Source of the DNA: an uncultured Dokdonia sp.
Lineage (GTDB): Bacteria; Bacteroidota; Bacteroidia; Flavobacteriales; Flavobacteriaceae
Reading direction: 5' to 3'
Length of the DNA stretch: 64,000 nucleotides
Assembly: GCA_947503305.1 (NCBI GenBank)
Contig: CANNDF010000002.1
Coordinates: 558,001-622,000 of the forward strand
The notes under the pieces: model-generated
Database searches by the model: none
Seen by the model: the letters and a program-made list of their open reading frames with translations, nothing else
Told to the model about the DNA's origin: nothing
Program-made: the position numbers and the translations under genes
Shown here: positions 55,914 to 64,000 of the stretch, piece by piece
How positions within the stretch are numbered: the first letter of the stretch is position 1
Layout of the letters: every line of letters starts with the position of its first letter

Positions 55914-57332
55914 TTATAAGACTTGAAGACCAAGTGATTTTCCCTTTTGAAGCATAAAATCACGAGCTGCTTCATACTCATTGGGGATTACGCCTTCTAG
56001 GATTGCTTCTTTAATGGCTTCTTTTATAAGTCCAATCTCACGACAGGGTTTTAAGTCAAAAGTTTTCATAATTTCTTCTCCAGTCACTGGGGGTTGGAAA
56101 TTACGAATATGATCACGCTCTTCAACTTCCTTAATTTTGCGCCGAACTACTTTAAAGTTATTGTGGTATTTTGTAAAACGCTTAGGGTTTTTTGTGGTAA
56201 TATCTGCTTCACAAAGTGTCATTAAGTCCTCAATATAATCCCCTGCATCAAAGACTAGACGTCGTACGGCACTATCGGTTACATGATCTTCTGATATGAC
56301 AATAGGACGAGAGCTCATCAATACCATTTTTTGTACAAACTTCATTTTATCATTCAATGGCATTTTAAGCCGTTTGAATAATTTATATACCATTTTAGAG
56401 CCTACAAACTCATGCCCATGGAATGTCCAGCCTACTTTTTTACTGAATTTTTTAGTAGGTGCTTTCCCTATATCATGCAGTAATGCAGCCCATCGTAACC
56501 ATAGATTGCTCGTATTTTCTGATATATTATCGACAACCTCTAGTGTATGATAGAAGTTATCTTTATGTTTTTGCCCTTCTACTTCGTCAATCCCTTTTAA
56601 GGCGACAAGTTCTGGTAAAATATAATGAAGAAGCCCAGTTTTTTCTAATAATAGAAAGCCTTTTGAAGGTTGTTCACTGAGCATGATTTTATGAAGCTCA
56701 TCTACAATGCGCTCATTTGTAATAATCTCAATACGAGATGCATTGCGAGTAATAGCTTGCAGAGATTCTTTTTCAATAGTAAAATGAAGCTGTGTAGCAA
56801 ATCGTATTGCGCGCATCATCCGTAATGGATCATCACTATACGTAATATCTGGGTCTAAAGGAGTTTTGATAATCCCTTTTTCTAAATCCTTAACCCCTTC
56901 AAATGGATCTAATAATGTTCCATAATTCTTATCATTAAGACTGAGTGCAAGTGCATTAATGGTAAAGTCACGGCGGTTTTGATCATCTTGTAAACTTCCA
57001 TTTTCAACAATTGGATTGCGACTATCTCGTGTATATGATTCTTTACGGGCTCCTACAAATTCTACTTCTATTTGTCCGCTACGTAACATAGCAGTACCAT
57101 ATGTTTTAAACACCTGTACCTTAGGTTTATTAGGTAATAGCTCGGCAACTTTTTTTGCAAGCGTAATACCACTTCCTACAGCTACTATATCAATGTCTTT
57201 TGCAGATCCTCTACGCAAGATGTAATCTCTTACATATCCACCTATTACATAGGTTTCTAATCCCAGTATTTCCGAAGCCTGAGATATCGTTTTAAAGATG
57301 GGTTTTGTAAGTGCGTTTTGGTAGTTGGGCAT
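55914..57332 (-). CDS. cca: CCA tRNA nucleotidyltransferase / HD domain protein
   Basis: 472 residues. Class II nucleotidyltransferase head with GGYVRDYILRR (about 32-42) and the DxD in AKDIDIV, RRDFTINALAL, and an HD phosphohydrolase domain (about 255-330: LLHDIGKAP, FHGHEFVG). It adds or repairs the CCA end of tRNAs. In Bacteroidota this gene is usually the only CCA enzyme. It precedes the threonylcarbamoyl-AMP synthase on the same strand by 38 bp (that gene is upstream). Confidence 0.92.
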   Translation of the reverse strand: MPNYQNALTKPIFKTISQASEILGLETYVIGGYVRDYILRRGSAKDIDIVAVGSGITLAKKVAELLPNKPKVQVFKTYGTAMLRSGQIEVEFVGARKESYTRDSRNPIVENGSLQDDQNRRDFTINALALSLNDKNYGTLLDPFEGVKDLEKGIIKTPLDPDITYSDDPLRMMRAIRFATQLHFTIEKESLQAITRNASRIEIITNERIVDELHKIMLSEQPSKGFLLLEKTGLLHYILPELVALKGIDEVEGQKHKDNFYHTLEVVDNISENTSNLWLRWAALLHDIGKAPTKKFSKKVGWTFHGHEFVGSKMVYKLFKRLKMPLNDKMKFVQKMVLMSSRPIVISEDHVTDSAVRRLVFDAGDYIEDLMTLCEADITTKNPKRFTKYHNNFKVVRRKIKEVEERDHIRNFQPPVTGEEIMKTFDLKPCREIGLIKEAIKEAILEGVIPNEYEAARDFMLQKGKSLGLQVL

Positions 57333-57369
57333 TCGTATAGTTCCTTAGATATAGAATAAAGAGGCGAGT

Positions 57370-57930
57370 TTATTTTCTTATAATCTTCACTTTGCCATCA
57401 TTACTTAACTTTATAATTGCAGATGGTGCAGGACTCTTTTTTTCACGATCCAAATTTACAATATAGTCTACGCCTTCCAAAATGACAGGATGTATTTCTT
57501 TATAGCTCCTGGGTGTAGGATCTCCACTTATATTAGCACTTGTAGATACAATAGGCTTTCTGAATTTTTTGAGAAGAATATTGCAAAAGGTATTACGACA
57601 TACTCGAAAACCTAATGTATTGTCTGGTGCAATTAAGTTTTCGGAAATACGGATAGGGTCATCGTAGATAATTGTAGTAGGTTTTGTAGCATATTTAAGA
57701 ATGTCATAAGCTACTTCCGGAATTTCTTCAACGTATTGCTGTAGCATTTTAAAATCACTTACCAGACAGATAAGGGCCTTGCTCTCTATCCTTTTTTTGA
57801 GAGCATATACCTTATCTATGGCATCAGGATTGGTAGCATCACAGCCTATTCCCCATACAGTATCCGTAGGGTAAAGTATTAATCCACCTCGTTTAAGTAC
57901 TGCTATTGCTTGTTCGTGTTCTTCTCTCAT
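57370..57930 (-). CDS. tsaC: L-threonylcarbamoyladenylate synthase (Sua5/YrdC family)
   Basis: 186 residues of the YrdC domain only, without the Sua5 extension. The start GGLILYPTDTVWGIGCDAT, KKRIESKALICLV and SANISGDPTP are the family signatures. It makes threonylcarbamoyl-AMP for the t6A37 modification of ANN-decoding tRNAs. With the adjacent CCA enzyme it forms a small tRNA-maturation pair. Confidence 0.93.
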   Translation of the reverse strand: MREEHEQAIAVLKRGGLILYPTDTVWGIGCDATNPDAIDKVYALKKRIESKALICLVSDFKMLQQYVEEIPEVAYDILKYATKPTTIIYDDPIRISENLIAPDNTLGFRVCRNTFCNILLKKFRKPIVSTSANISGDPTPRSYKEIHPVILEGVDYIVNLDREKKSPAPSAIIKLSNDGKVKIIRK

Positions 57931-57949
57931 AGATTCTATAATATACTGA

Positions 57950-59029
57950 CTATTTGGTAAGGCTTCTATACACTTCTATATATTGCTTTGCAGCCGTACG
58001 CCAATGAAAACTTTTTGCATGTTCAATATATACTTTTGATAATGCTTCTTTATTCTCATTGTAATTTTTAAGACCTTTTTCAATTACAGAAGCCATGTAC
58101 TCAGGATCATAATGATCCCAATAAAAAGCATGTGATCCTCCAACTTCAGGTAATGATGTATTATTTGATATAAATACAGGTTTCCCAAAACGCATTGCTT
58201 CAATAGGAGGGATTCCAAATCCTTCTCTTAAAGAGGGGAAAACAAAGGCAGTACAATGTTTTAAATAATATTGCTTGTCAAATTCGGATACTTTTCCTGT
58301 TAGAATAACGCGATCTTGCATTCCAAATTTTTGGATAGTTTCATCTAGTAAGCCACGCGCATAATCAGAGTTGTTATTTCCAGAAATTACAAGCGTATAA
58401 TCAGGTAGGAATTGTAACATTTCTACCAATGCATGATAATTTTTACGATGCCTAAACTCTCCTATAGTATATAAAAATGGAGCTTTTATATCTATTTTGG
58501 GAATATGATCTTCTGGAAGTGTTATTTCCTGTAATGTATTTCCATTGTATATGATATGTTCTGGGACATTAGGAACATTAAAATGAGCATGTGTAGATGT
58601 CTGTGCATACTTTGAAATGTATGTAATGGCACTACTCTTATTTAATTTTTCCTGAAAGCGTCTATTACGCTCATGATTCATGTCTGATGATACTTCATCT
58701 ATAAAATTTACATCATGTACTGTAAGGATATAGGGGATGTTATAATGAGGTTCTACTTTAATATTTTGATTAAGACAATGCCAGATATTATACTTTTTCC
58801 TAATTTTAAATTGCTTTAACCTTCGAAAAGAATAGTATTTTTTATACCCAAAAAAATCACCAAATTCTTCCTGTAAAAGTTCGATGTGTTTTGCATGAAG
58901 TATAATATGTATGTCTTTTTGCTGTTCTTGATAAATAGCTTTAATAAGATGATAGTTAAATTGCCCAAATCCAGAGTATGGGTTTTTGAGATTATGACTT
59001 TCTAAAAAAATAGTGGGAGTAATAGACAT
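57950..59029 (-). CDS. Family 1/4 glycosyltransferase
   Basis: 359 residues from ATG at 59029. The GT-B C-terminal half has VISGNNNSDYARG, LTGKVSEFDKQYYLKHCTAFVFPSLREGFGIPPIEAM with the donor-binding Glu in REGFGIPPIE. The frame extends upstream to 59170, but that part overlaps the divergent gene. On the minus strand TATCTTTG (59042-59035) is followed five bases later by the ATG, so the message may be leaderless. It is probably involved in LPS or polysaccharide assembly, given the divergent Kdo-kinase-like neighbour. Confidence 0.9.
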   Translation of the reverse strand: MSITPTIFLESHNLKNPYSGFGQFNYHLIKAIYQEQQKDIHIILHAKHIELLQEEFGDFFGYKKYYSFRRLKQFKIRKKYNIWHCLNQNIKVEPHYNIPYILTVHDVNFIDEVSSDMNHERNRRFQEKLNKSSAITYISKYAQTSTHAHFNVPNVPEHIIYNGNTLQEITLPEDHIPKIDIKAPFLYTIGEFRHRKNYHALVEMLQFLPDYTLVISGNNNSDYARGLLDETIQKFGMQDRVILTGKVSEFDKQYYLKHCTAFVFPSLREGFGIPPIEAMRFGKPVFISNNTSLPEVGGSHAFYWDHYDPEYMASVIEKGLKNYNENKEALSKVYIEHAKSFHWRTAAKQYIEVYRSLTK

Positions 59030-59057
59030 GCTGGCAAAGATAAATGAAAACTCCTGA

Positions 59058-59088
59058 TTGTGCATTAGTTTTATAAAATGTAGCTTTG
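59058..59088 (+). promoter_or_regulatory. Promoter of the Kdo-kinase-like gene
   Basis: TTG (59058-59060), 20-base spacer, TAGCTTTG (59081-59088) match the consensus. Transcription would begin about 59093-59095, at the GTG start codon, so the mRNA should be leaderless. The opposite strand has the -7 box for the glycosyltransferase within the same 64-bp spacer. Confidence 0.65.
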
Positions 59089-59092
59089 TATT

Positions 59093-59851
59093 GTGAATTA
59101 TACCATTACCCCTGAATATAAGGATCAAGAAGATCTGATATGCGATATAATTACCCATTTTGAACAGCAAGGTGAAAATTTTGATGAACGGAATCGTAAT
59201 GCCCTCAAACTTTTTGATCTTAAAGGGATTACCATAAATGTAAAATCATTTAAGGTCCCAAATTTTATAAATCGTATCGTATATAGGTATGTAAGAACAT
59301 CAAAAGCACGACGCTCTTTTGAATATGCGCATCGACTACTAGAAAAGGGGATCTATACACCCAACCCTATTGGGTATTTTGAAGAAAAAAACCTTCTTTT
59401 TGGAAAAAGCTATTATATCAGTGAGCATTTAAATTACGATTTAACCTATAGAGAGCTCATTCATGACTCTCCTTATGTAGGAGATGCAGCTATTTTAAGT
59501 GCATTTGCAAAGTTTACCTATCAACTTCATCAAAAGAATATTCATTTTTTAGATCATTCTGTAGGTAATACATTGATTGTAATCAAAGAAGATGGATATG
59601 ATTTCTATCTAGTAGATCTTAATCGAATGGAGTTCGGACCTATGGATTTTAAAACACGTATGGCAAATTTTGCTAGACTATCATCAGTTGAGTCACATGT
59701 TAAGATTATGGCAGATGCATATGCTTCAGAGAGTGGAGAAGATGCTGATTTAGTATTTACGACCATGTGGAAAGGAATTCAAAATTTTCAAAAGAATTTC
59801 CATAGACGTCAACAAATCAAAAGTCGTATTAAGTTCTGGAAGAAAGCCTAG
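59093..59851 (+). CDS. Lipopolysaccharide kinase (KdkA/WaaP-like), GTG start
   Basis: 252 residues of the eukaryotic-kinase-like LPS kinase family. Lys in NVKSFKVPNF region, catalytic loop DHSVGNTLIV and metal-binding LVDLNRMEFG are visible. The group phosphorylates Kdo or core heptose on lipid A cores. GTG at 59093 gives the shortest leader; no ATG lies nearby. It is divergent from a glycosyltransferase, and kdsD elsewhere in the window feeds the same Kdo pathway. Confidence 0.85.
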   Translation: MNYTITPEYKDQEDLICDIITHFEQQGENFDERNRNALKLFDLKGITINVKSFKVPNFINRIVYRYVRTSKARRSFEYAHRLLEKGIYTPNPIGYFEEKNLLFGKSYYISEHLNYDLTYRELIHDSPYVGDAAILSAFAKFTYQLHQKNIHFLDHSVGNTLIVIKEDGYDFYLVDLNRMEFGPMDFKTRMANFARLSSVESHVKIMADAYASESGEDADLVFTTMWKGIQNFQKNFHRRQQIKSRIKFWKKA

Positions 59852-59878
59852 TATAAAGATGTTGTTTCTTTTTAGTAC

Positions 59879-59892
59879 GCTTTCGCGAAAGC
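59879..59892. repeat. Dispersed palindrome, exact copy between LPS kinase and DEAD-box genes
   Basis: Exact 14-mer, 27 bases after the kinase stop. The -7-like TACCTTTG for the next gene is at 59925-59932. Confidence 0.85.
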
Positions 59893-59980
59893 AAACTCAT
59901 ATACACTCCCTAGAAAATTAAACGTACCTTTGTTGCTTATATGAAGCAGAATATGTGATATCTGTTTCTAAACCCTACGT

Positions 59981-61252
59981 ATGTCATTTCAATCATTGGG
60001 CTTATCTGATGCCCTACTCAAAGCTGTGAGTAAAAAAGGATATAATATACCCTCTCCTATACAAGCCAAAGCCATTCCTCTGATATTAGAAGGAAGAGAT
60101 GTACTTGCATCTGCACAAACAGGAACAGGAAAAACGGCAGGATTTACATTACCTATGTTACAGAAATTATCAAAAATTCCTGTACAGCGCAGACGTCCTA
60201 TTCGCGCATTAGTACTTACACCTACGCGCGAACTTGCAGCACAGGTATATGATAATGTTAGAGAGTACAGTACATTTTTAGACATACGATCCACTGTAAT
60301 TTTTGGAGGAGTAAATCAGAAACCACAAGTACGTACCTTACGGCAAGGTGTAGACATACTTGTTGCAACACCAGGCCGTTTACTTGATTTACAAAATCAA
60401 GGAGAAATCTCGTTATCAAAAATAGAATTTTTGGTTCTCGATGAGGCAGATCGAATGCTTGATATGGGATTTCTCAGAGATATAAAAAGGGTATTGGCAT
60501 TAGTACCTAAAAGACGTCAAAACTTGCTTTTTAGCGCTACGTTTTCAAAAGAGATCAAAGCGCTAGCCAACTCAATGTTGCACAAACCTATTCTAGTAGA
60601 AGCTACCCCAGAAAATACAACTGCCGAAAAAGTAGATCAAATAACCTATCGTTGTGACAAATCAAAGAAAACAGCACTCGTTATTAAATTTATTAATGAA
60701 GGTAATTGGGATCAGGTACTCATTTTTACACGGACAAAGCATGGAGCAAATCGTTTAAGTCAAAAATTGGATAAAGCCGGAATTTCATCGGCTGCCATTC
60801 ATGGAAACAAAACGCAAAATGCGCGTACAAAGGCATTGGCAGGATTTAAAAAAGGAAGTATTCGAGTGCTAGTAGCAACAGATATTGCAGCCCGTGGACT
60901 GGATATACCATTACTTCCTTATGTTATCAATTATGAGCTTCCTAATGTGCCAGAAGATTATGTACATCGTATAGGGCGTACAGGAAGAGCAGGTGCTAGC
61001 GGAAAGGCAATCTCACTTGTAGGTGTAGATGAAAAAGAATATATAAAAGGCATTGAAAAATTACTAGGAGAACGTCTGTCAAGTCATATAGTGCCTGGTT
61101 TTGAACCTACAGATACACTAGAAGAACTAAAGGCAAAAGCCGCCGAAAATAAATCACGACATCAACAATCTCGTCGTTCTCGTAATGCTAATTCTAGAAA
61201 GAATGATAATCCTTCTAGTTCTAGAAAAAATAATAGAAAAAGAAGGCGGTAA
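59981..61252 (+). CDS. DEAD-box RNA helicase (RhlE-like)
   Basis: 423 residues with all core motifs: AQTGTGKT (about 46-53), [12 protein letters not shown] (about 154-157), SAT, ARGLDIP and [11 protein letters not shown] basic Ser/Arg/Asn-rich tail (about 385-423) fits RhlE-type cold or ribosome-associated helicases. It is transcribed in the same direction as DUF547, with a 32-bp gap. Confidence 0.93.
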   Translation: MSFQSLGLSDALLKAVSKKGYNIPSPIQAKAIPLILEGRDVLASAQTGTGKTAGFTLPMLQKLSKIPVQRRRPIRALVLTPTRELAAQVYDNVREYSTFLDIRSTVIFGGVNQKPQVRTLRQGVDILVATPGRLLDLQNQGEISLSKIEFLVLDEADRMLDMGFLRDIKRVLALVPKRRQNLLFSATFSKEIKALANSMLHKPILVEATPENTTAEKVDQITYRCDKSKKTALVIKFINEGNWDQVLIFTRTKHGANRLSQKLDKAGISSAAIHGNKTQNARTKALAGFKKGSIRVLVATDIAARGLDIPLLPYVINYELPNVPEDYVHRIGRTGRAGASGKAISLVGVDEKEYIKGIEKLLGERLSSHIVPGFEPTDTLEELKAKAAENKSRHQQSRRSRNANSRKNDNPSSSRKNNRKRRR

Positions 61253-61284
61253 ACAATGTATAGGAAAATCATCTAGTAAGCAAT

Positions 61285-61935
61285 ATGGTACAGTTTGATT
61301 CAGAGTCTTTTTCAAAAGATGCAAAAATTGCACGGTATGCCTATCAATATGGTGGAATTACCTCTGATGAAAGTATAGCAATTCATCTTAAACTATTAGA
61401 AAATTTTGACCTTACAACACTTAGGGACGATAGACAGAAAATAGCCTTTTGGGTCAATGTATATAATGGAGCGACCAATTATGCCATTATAAAGTATAGG
61501 GTGCAAAAATCTATGAAGGAAGACCCACAATTTTTTAAGATTCCACTATTAATAATAGGGGATGATACATTTTCATTAGACGATATTGAGCATGGTATCT
61601 TGCGACGTAATGCTCGTAAACATCTAGATCGTAATGACCCTAAGTTACAGTATATGGTACATACGGTAGACTATAGAATTCATTTTGCTTTAAACTGTGG
61701 AGCGTTATCGTGTCCTTCTATCGCTTTTTATAAGGTAACACTTCTAAATGAGCAATTAGAAAAGGCTACCCAATCTTTTGTAACACAAGAATTCTATGTA
61801 AATGATGAAAATAGAACCATTACATGTTCTTCTTTATTTGAATGGTATAAGGTAGATTTTGGAAATCAATTTTTAAACAATCCTCGATATAAAGGATATG
61901 ATGTTCTTTTAAAAGAATATGATTGGTCTATCTAA
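61285..61935 (+). CDS. DUF547 family protein
   Basis: 216 residues. The DUF547 core is present: KIAFWVNVYNGATNYAI (about 51-67), RNARKHLDRNDPKL, and FALNCGALSCPSIAF (about 130-144) with the two conserved Cys. Eukaryotic relatives are glutaredoxin-fused; the biochemical role is unknown. No signal peptide is seen. Confidence 0.85.
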   Translation: MVQFDSESFSKDAKIARYAYQYGGITSDESIAIHLKLLENFDLTTLRDDRQKIAFWVNVYNGATNYAIIKYRVQKSMKEDPQFFKIPLLIIGDDTFSLDDIEHGILRRNARKHLDRNDPKLQYMVHTVDYRIHFALNCGALSCPSIAFYKVTLLNEQLEKATQSFVTQEFYVNDENRTITCSSLFEWYKVDFGNQFLNNPRYKGYDVLLKEYDWSI

Positions 61936-62033
61936 TACTATTTAGAATAAAATAGACCTTGCTTTATAATTTGAACCATTGGATATAATCGCTATGAGCA
62001 CTAATTATAGTTTAATTTTTCTATTACTGAAGC

Positions 62034-62246
62034 TTGTGTTTAATCTATAAATTGCAACATCCTCATTATTCCATTGTTTTTCCAGAAGCAAAAAAAGGAG
62101 TTATGATTATGGTAAATAGCTATCGTGGGGAGAGTATCTATAAAGAATTATTAGAAATAACCCTACGAGATACATACACACCTTATGAATGGGGGAATTT
62201 TATTCCATATAACAAAAGGACATATAAAATAAGTATGCTTCTGTAA
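62034..62246 (+). pseudogene. Serine-hydrolase C-terminal remnant
   Basis: The open frame has 70 residues. From about 62085 it reads FPEAKKGVMIMVNSYRGESIYKELLEITLRD, which I read as the C-terminal strand-helix of a class C beta-lactamase/serine-hydrolase fold (split here as pattern KGVMIMVNS...KELLE). The first 15-20 residues do not look like the family, and the active-site region is missing. So it is probably the tail of a lost gene. It lies in a 344-bp space with nothing else recognisable. Confidence 0.55.
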
Positions 62247-62279
62247 GCCAATATAAAAGGTAGGCAGGAGTATGCTCTC

Positions 62280-63587
62280 TTATTCTATACTTTCTATTAT
62301 AGGTGTACCTGTAGGTTTGGGTTTTTTATAAGGCCTTACGATCAGTCGTAATCCATTATTATACCTCACGTAATTCCATAGCCAGTTTACAAAAACGACT
62401 ACTCGATTTCTAAAACCTACAAGAAGCATAAGATGTACAAACATCCAAACCAGCCAGGCAAAAAAACCTTGAAACTTGAATTTTTGAAGTTCGACAACAG
62501 CTTTATTACGTCCTATAGTTGCCATTGTTCCTTTATCATTATAGATAAATGGTTGTATTTCTTTATTTCGGGCAAGTGCATTGAGAGCTTTAGCAAAGTA
62601 GACACCTTGTTGCATGGCAACAGAAGCTAGCATAGGTAGGCCTTGTGGATATCGTTCTGATTGAATCAATCCTGCGTCTCCTATGACATACACATTTGTA
62701 GTTCCTTGTGCTAGTCCATAGTCATCAGTAATAATTCGGTTACCACGACCTATCGTTGTTGCATCAATACCTTCTGGAAATTGTCCTTTGACACCTGCTG
62801 CCCATATAAGGGTATCTGTCCTAAAAGTCTCCGAACCATTTGTTGTAACGAGATTGCCGGAATAGTCAGTGACAAAGGTTTCGGTCCATATATGGACTCC
62901 AAGTTTTCGAAGAGCTGTAAATGCTTTTTCGGAAGATCGTTCACTCATAGGAGCAAGTACTCTAGGAGCAGCTTCTATCAAATGGATTTTCATAACGCGA
63001 AGATCTAGATCTGGGAAATCATTGGGAAGGATTTTATTTTTAAGTTCTGCAAGAGCACCTGCAAGTTCAACTCCTGTGGGTCCAGCACCTACAATCACAA
63101 AATTGGTCAGTTCTTCACGTAATTCTAAATCGGTAGTGTTTAATGCTTTTTCAAAATTACCTAAAATCTTAGATCGTAAATTAAGCGCATCTGTTAACGA
63201 CTTCATAGGAAGTGAATTTGCTGCGATATTATCATTACCAAAAAAATTATTATTTGCGCCTGTTGCAATAATAAGTTTATCATAAGATAATTCTCCGATA
63301 TCCGTATGTACAATGGAAGAAGATATATCTATACGTTGTACATCGGTAAGCCTATAAAAAGTATTCTTTTTTTTGCGTAACACTTTACGGATAGGATAAG
63401 CAATAGAGTCAGGTTCTAAACCTGCAGAGGATACTTGATATAAAAGGGGTTGAAATGTGTGATAATTATTTTTATCTAAAAGCACTAATTGATACTGACT
63501 TGTATCTAATTTTCTAGCTACTTGAAGCCCTGCAAATCCTGCCCCGATAACAACGATTCGAGGCAAATCGATAGTGGGAATATTCAT
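62280..63587 (-). CDS. ndh: NAD(P)/FAD-dependent oxidoreductase, NDH-2 type
   Basis: 435 residues. FAD-binding GAGFAGLQVAR (about 14-24), NADH-binding GAGPTGVELAGAL, and the second FAD motif VYVIGDAG are intact. One or two hydrophobic segments at the C-terminus (FFAWLVWMFVHLMLLVGF) give a membrane anchor typical of type II NADH:quinone oxidoreductases. It oxidises NADH without pumping protons. Confidence 0.93.
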   Translation of the reverse strand: MNIPTIDLPRIVVIGAGFAGLQVARKLDTSQYQLVLLDKNNYHTFQPLLYQVSSAGLEPDSIAYPIRKVLRKKKNTFYRLTDVQRIDISSSIVHTDIGELSYDKLIIATGANNNFFGNDNIAANSLPMKSLTDALNLRSKILGNFEKALNTTDLELREELTNFVIVGAGPTGVELAGALAELKNKILPNDFPDLDLRVMKIHLIEAAPRVLAPMSERSSEKAFTALRKLGVHIWTETFVTDYSGNLVTTNGSETFRTDTLIWAAGVKGQFPEGIDATTIGRGNRIITDDYGLAQGTTNVYVIGDAGLIQSERYPQGLPMLASVAMQQGVYFAKALNALARNKEIQPFIYNDKGTMATIGRNKAVVELQKFKFQGFFAWLVWMFVHLMLLVGFRNRVVVFVNWLWNYVRYNNGLRLIVRPYKKPKPTGTPIIESIE

Positions 63588-63655
63588 TGAAAATATTTGC
63601 TATAAAGATACAAAATATCCTAGCGTATCTCTAGTTGTTTTACGATCAAAATATT

Positions 63656-64000
63656 TTAATTTTCTAATTTGTATACTACAGCTTGCCACGCACCTAACAT
63701 AAACTCTTTATAAGTCTGATCATCTAGGATAAGGTCATTAGAAATTATTTTTGTTTTACGATTGTACTGTATATGTGAGGGTAGAGAATATGTCACAGTA
63801 ACATCACTAAAATTCAACAAAATCAAGAAGCATTCACCCCCAAGAGTCCGCGTATAAGCATACACCTCTTCATGCTCTGGATGTAGACATTCATAATCAC
63901 CATAAACGAGTGCTAAGTTTGATTTTCTAACAGTTGTAATTTTTCTAAAGTAATGTAAGATAGAATACTCTTCAACTTCTTGAGAAGCCACATTAACACC
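63656..64000 (-). CDS. GH13 alpha-glucosidase, C-terminal fragment (partial)
   Basis: The frame runs off the right edge; the N-terminal part and catalytic site are not visible. The visible ~115 residues include GVNVASQEVEEYSILHYFRKITTVRK and a C-terminal beta-sandwich (FLILLNFSDVTVTY). The pattern matches oligo-1,6-glucosidase/alpha-glucosidase family 13 proteins, which hydrolyse alpha-glucosides in the cytoplasm. A GTG inside the frame at 63991 is not a real start. Confidence 0.85.
   Translation of the reverse strand, partial: GVNVASQEVEEYSILHYFRKITTVRKSNLALVYGDYECLHPEHEEVYAYTRTLGGECFLILLNFSDVTVTYSLPSHIQYNRKTKIISNDLILDDQTYKEFMLGAWQAVVYKLEN

Noticed and set aside
2932-59892. parS or KOPS sites as the meaning of the palindrome
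   Set aside because: parS has TTTC-ACGT-GAAA spacing and few copies; KOPS is non-palindromic and polar. Neither fits the density or the symmetry.

Overview
The window looks like a chromosomal piece of a marine member of the Flavobacteriaceae (Bacteroidota). The evidence is low GC, near absence of Shine-Dalgarno sequences, TTG...TAnnTTTG promoters, a type B type IX secretion sorting domain, the VGIGTTSP-type surface protein and the ftsK-lolA-lptF/G-ribB gene order. A 14-16 bp palindrome (core GCTTTCGCGAAAGC) scattered through genes and spacers made me think of Dokdonia/Krokinobacter. That genus call is memory-based and weak.

Layout. 1-2118 (minus): kdsD-tatC-AhpD-like operon. 2204-4402: recQ. 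4472-9814 (minus): hydrolase/OsmC fusion, DUF2490 protein, large VPS10/BNR-repeat exported protein. 9961-12775 (plus): von Willebrand A protein plus MoxR-type AAA ATPase. 12981-17029 (all minus): AT-rich accessory block with DUF2200, class A2-type beta-lactamase, UbiA prenyltransferase, a LuxI/FeeM-like acyltransferase and two unknowns; two diverged 78-bp copies of one intergenic element bracket part of it. 17431-19830 (plus): thioesterase, Crp/Fnr regulator, membrane protein, methyltransferase. 19950-28561: small membrane protein, histidine phosphatase, lipoproteins, smpB, outer-membrane and carboxypeptidase-regulatory-like proteins, glutaminyl cyclase. 28647-28740: SRP RNA with a clear promoter. 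28848-34882 (minus): ftsK, lolA, lptF/G, ribB with a degenerate ribA domain. 35064-39819 (minus): an AraC/GyrI regulator that has lost its start codon, dgkA, tpx, nhaC, a Cys/Met PLP enzyme; divergent Lrp regulator and CPBP protease. 41135-48505: serine hydrolase, lpdA, surface protein, heme A synthase, pRiA4b ORF-3-like protein, nucleoid-associated protein. 48589-55901 (plus): ABC transporter, T9SS surface protein, DEAD-box helicase coupled to a B1 metallo-beta-lactamase, dual CDGSH protein. 55914-64000: tRNA nucleotidyltransferase, threonylcarbamoyl-AMP synthase, divergent glycosyltransferase and Kdo-kinase-like genes, second DEAD-box helicase, DUF547, a serine-hydrolase remnant, NDH-2 and the end of a GH13 glucosidase.

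Most of the window is ordinary housekeeping and envelope gene content. The features most worth following are the dispersed palindrome (10 exact and 6 near copies, used in all three reading frames), the acyltransferase/prenyltransferase pair in the AT-rich block with its repeated boundary element, the AraC gene with ATA where ATG is expected, and the GTP-cyclohydrolase domain without its zinc cysteines. I found no CRISPR array, no tRNA or rRNA, no intact insertion sequence and no prophage.
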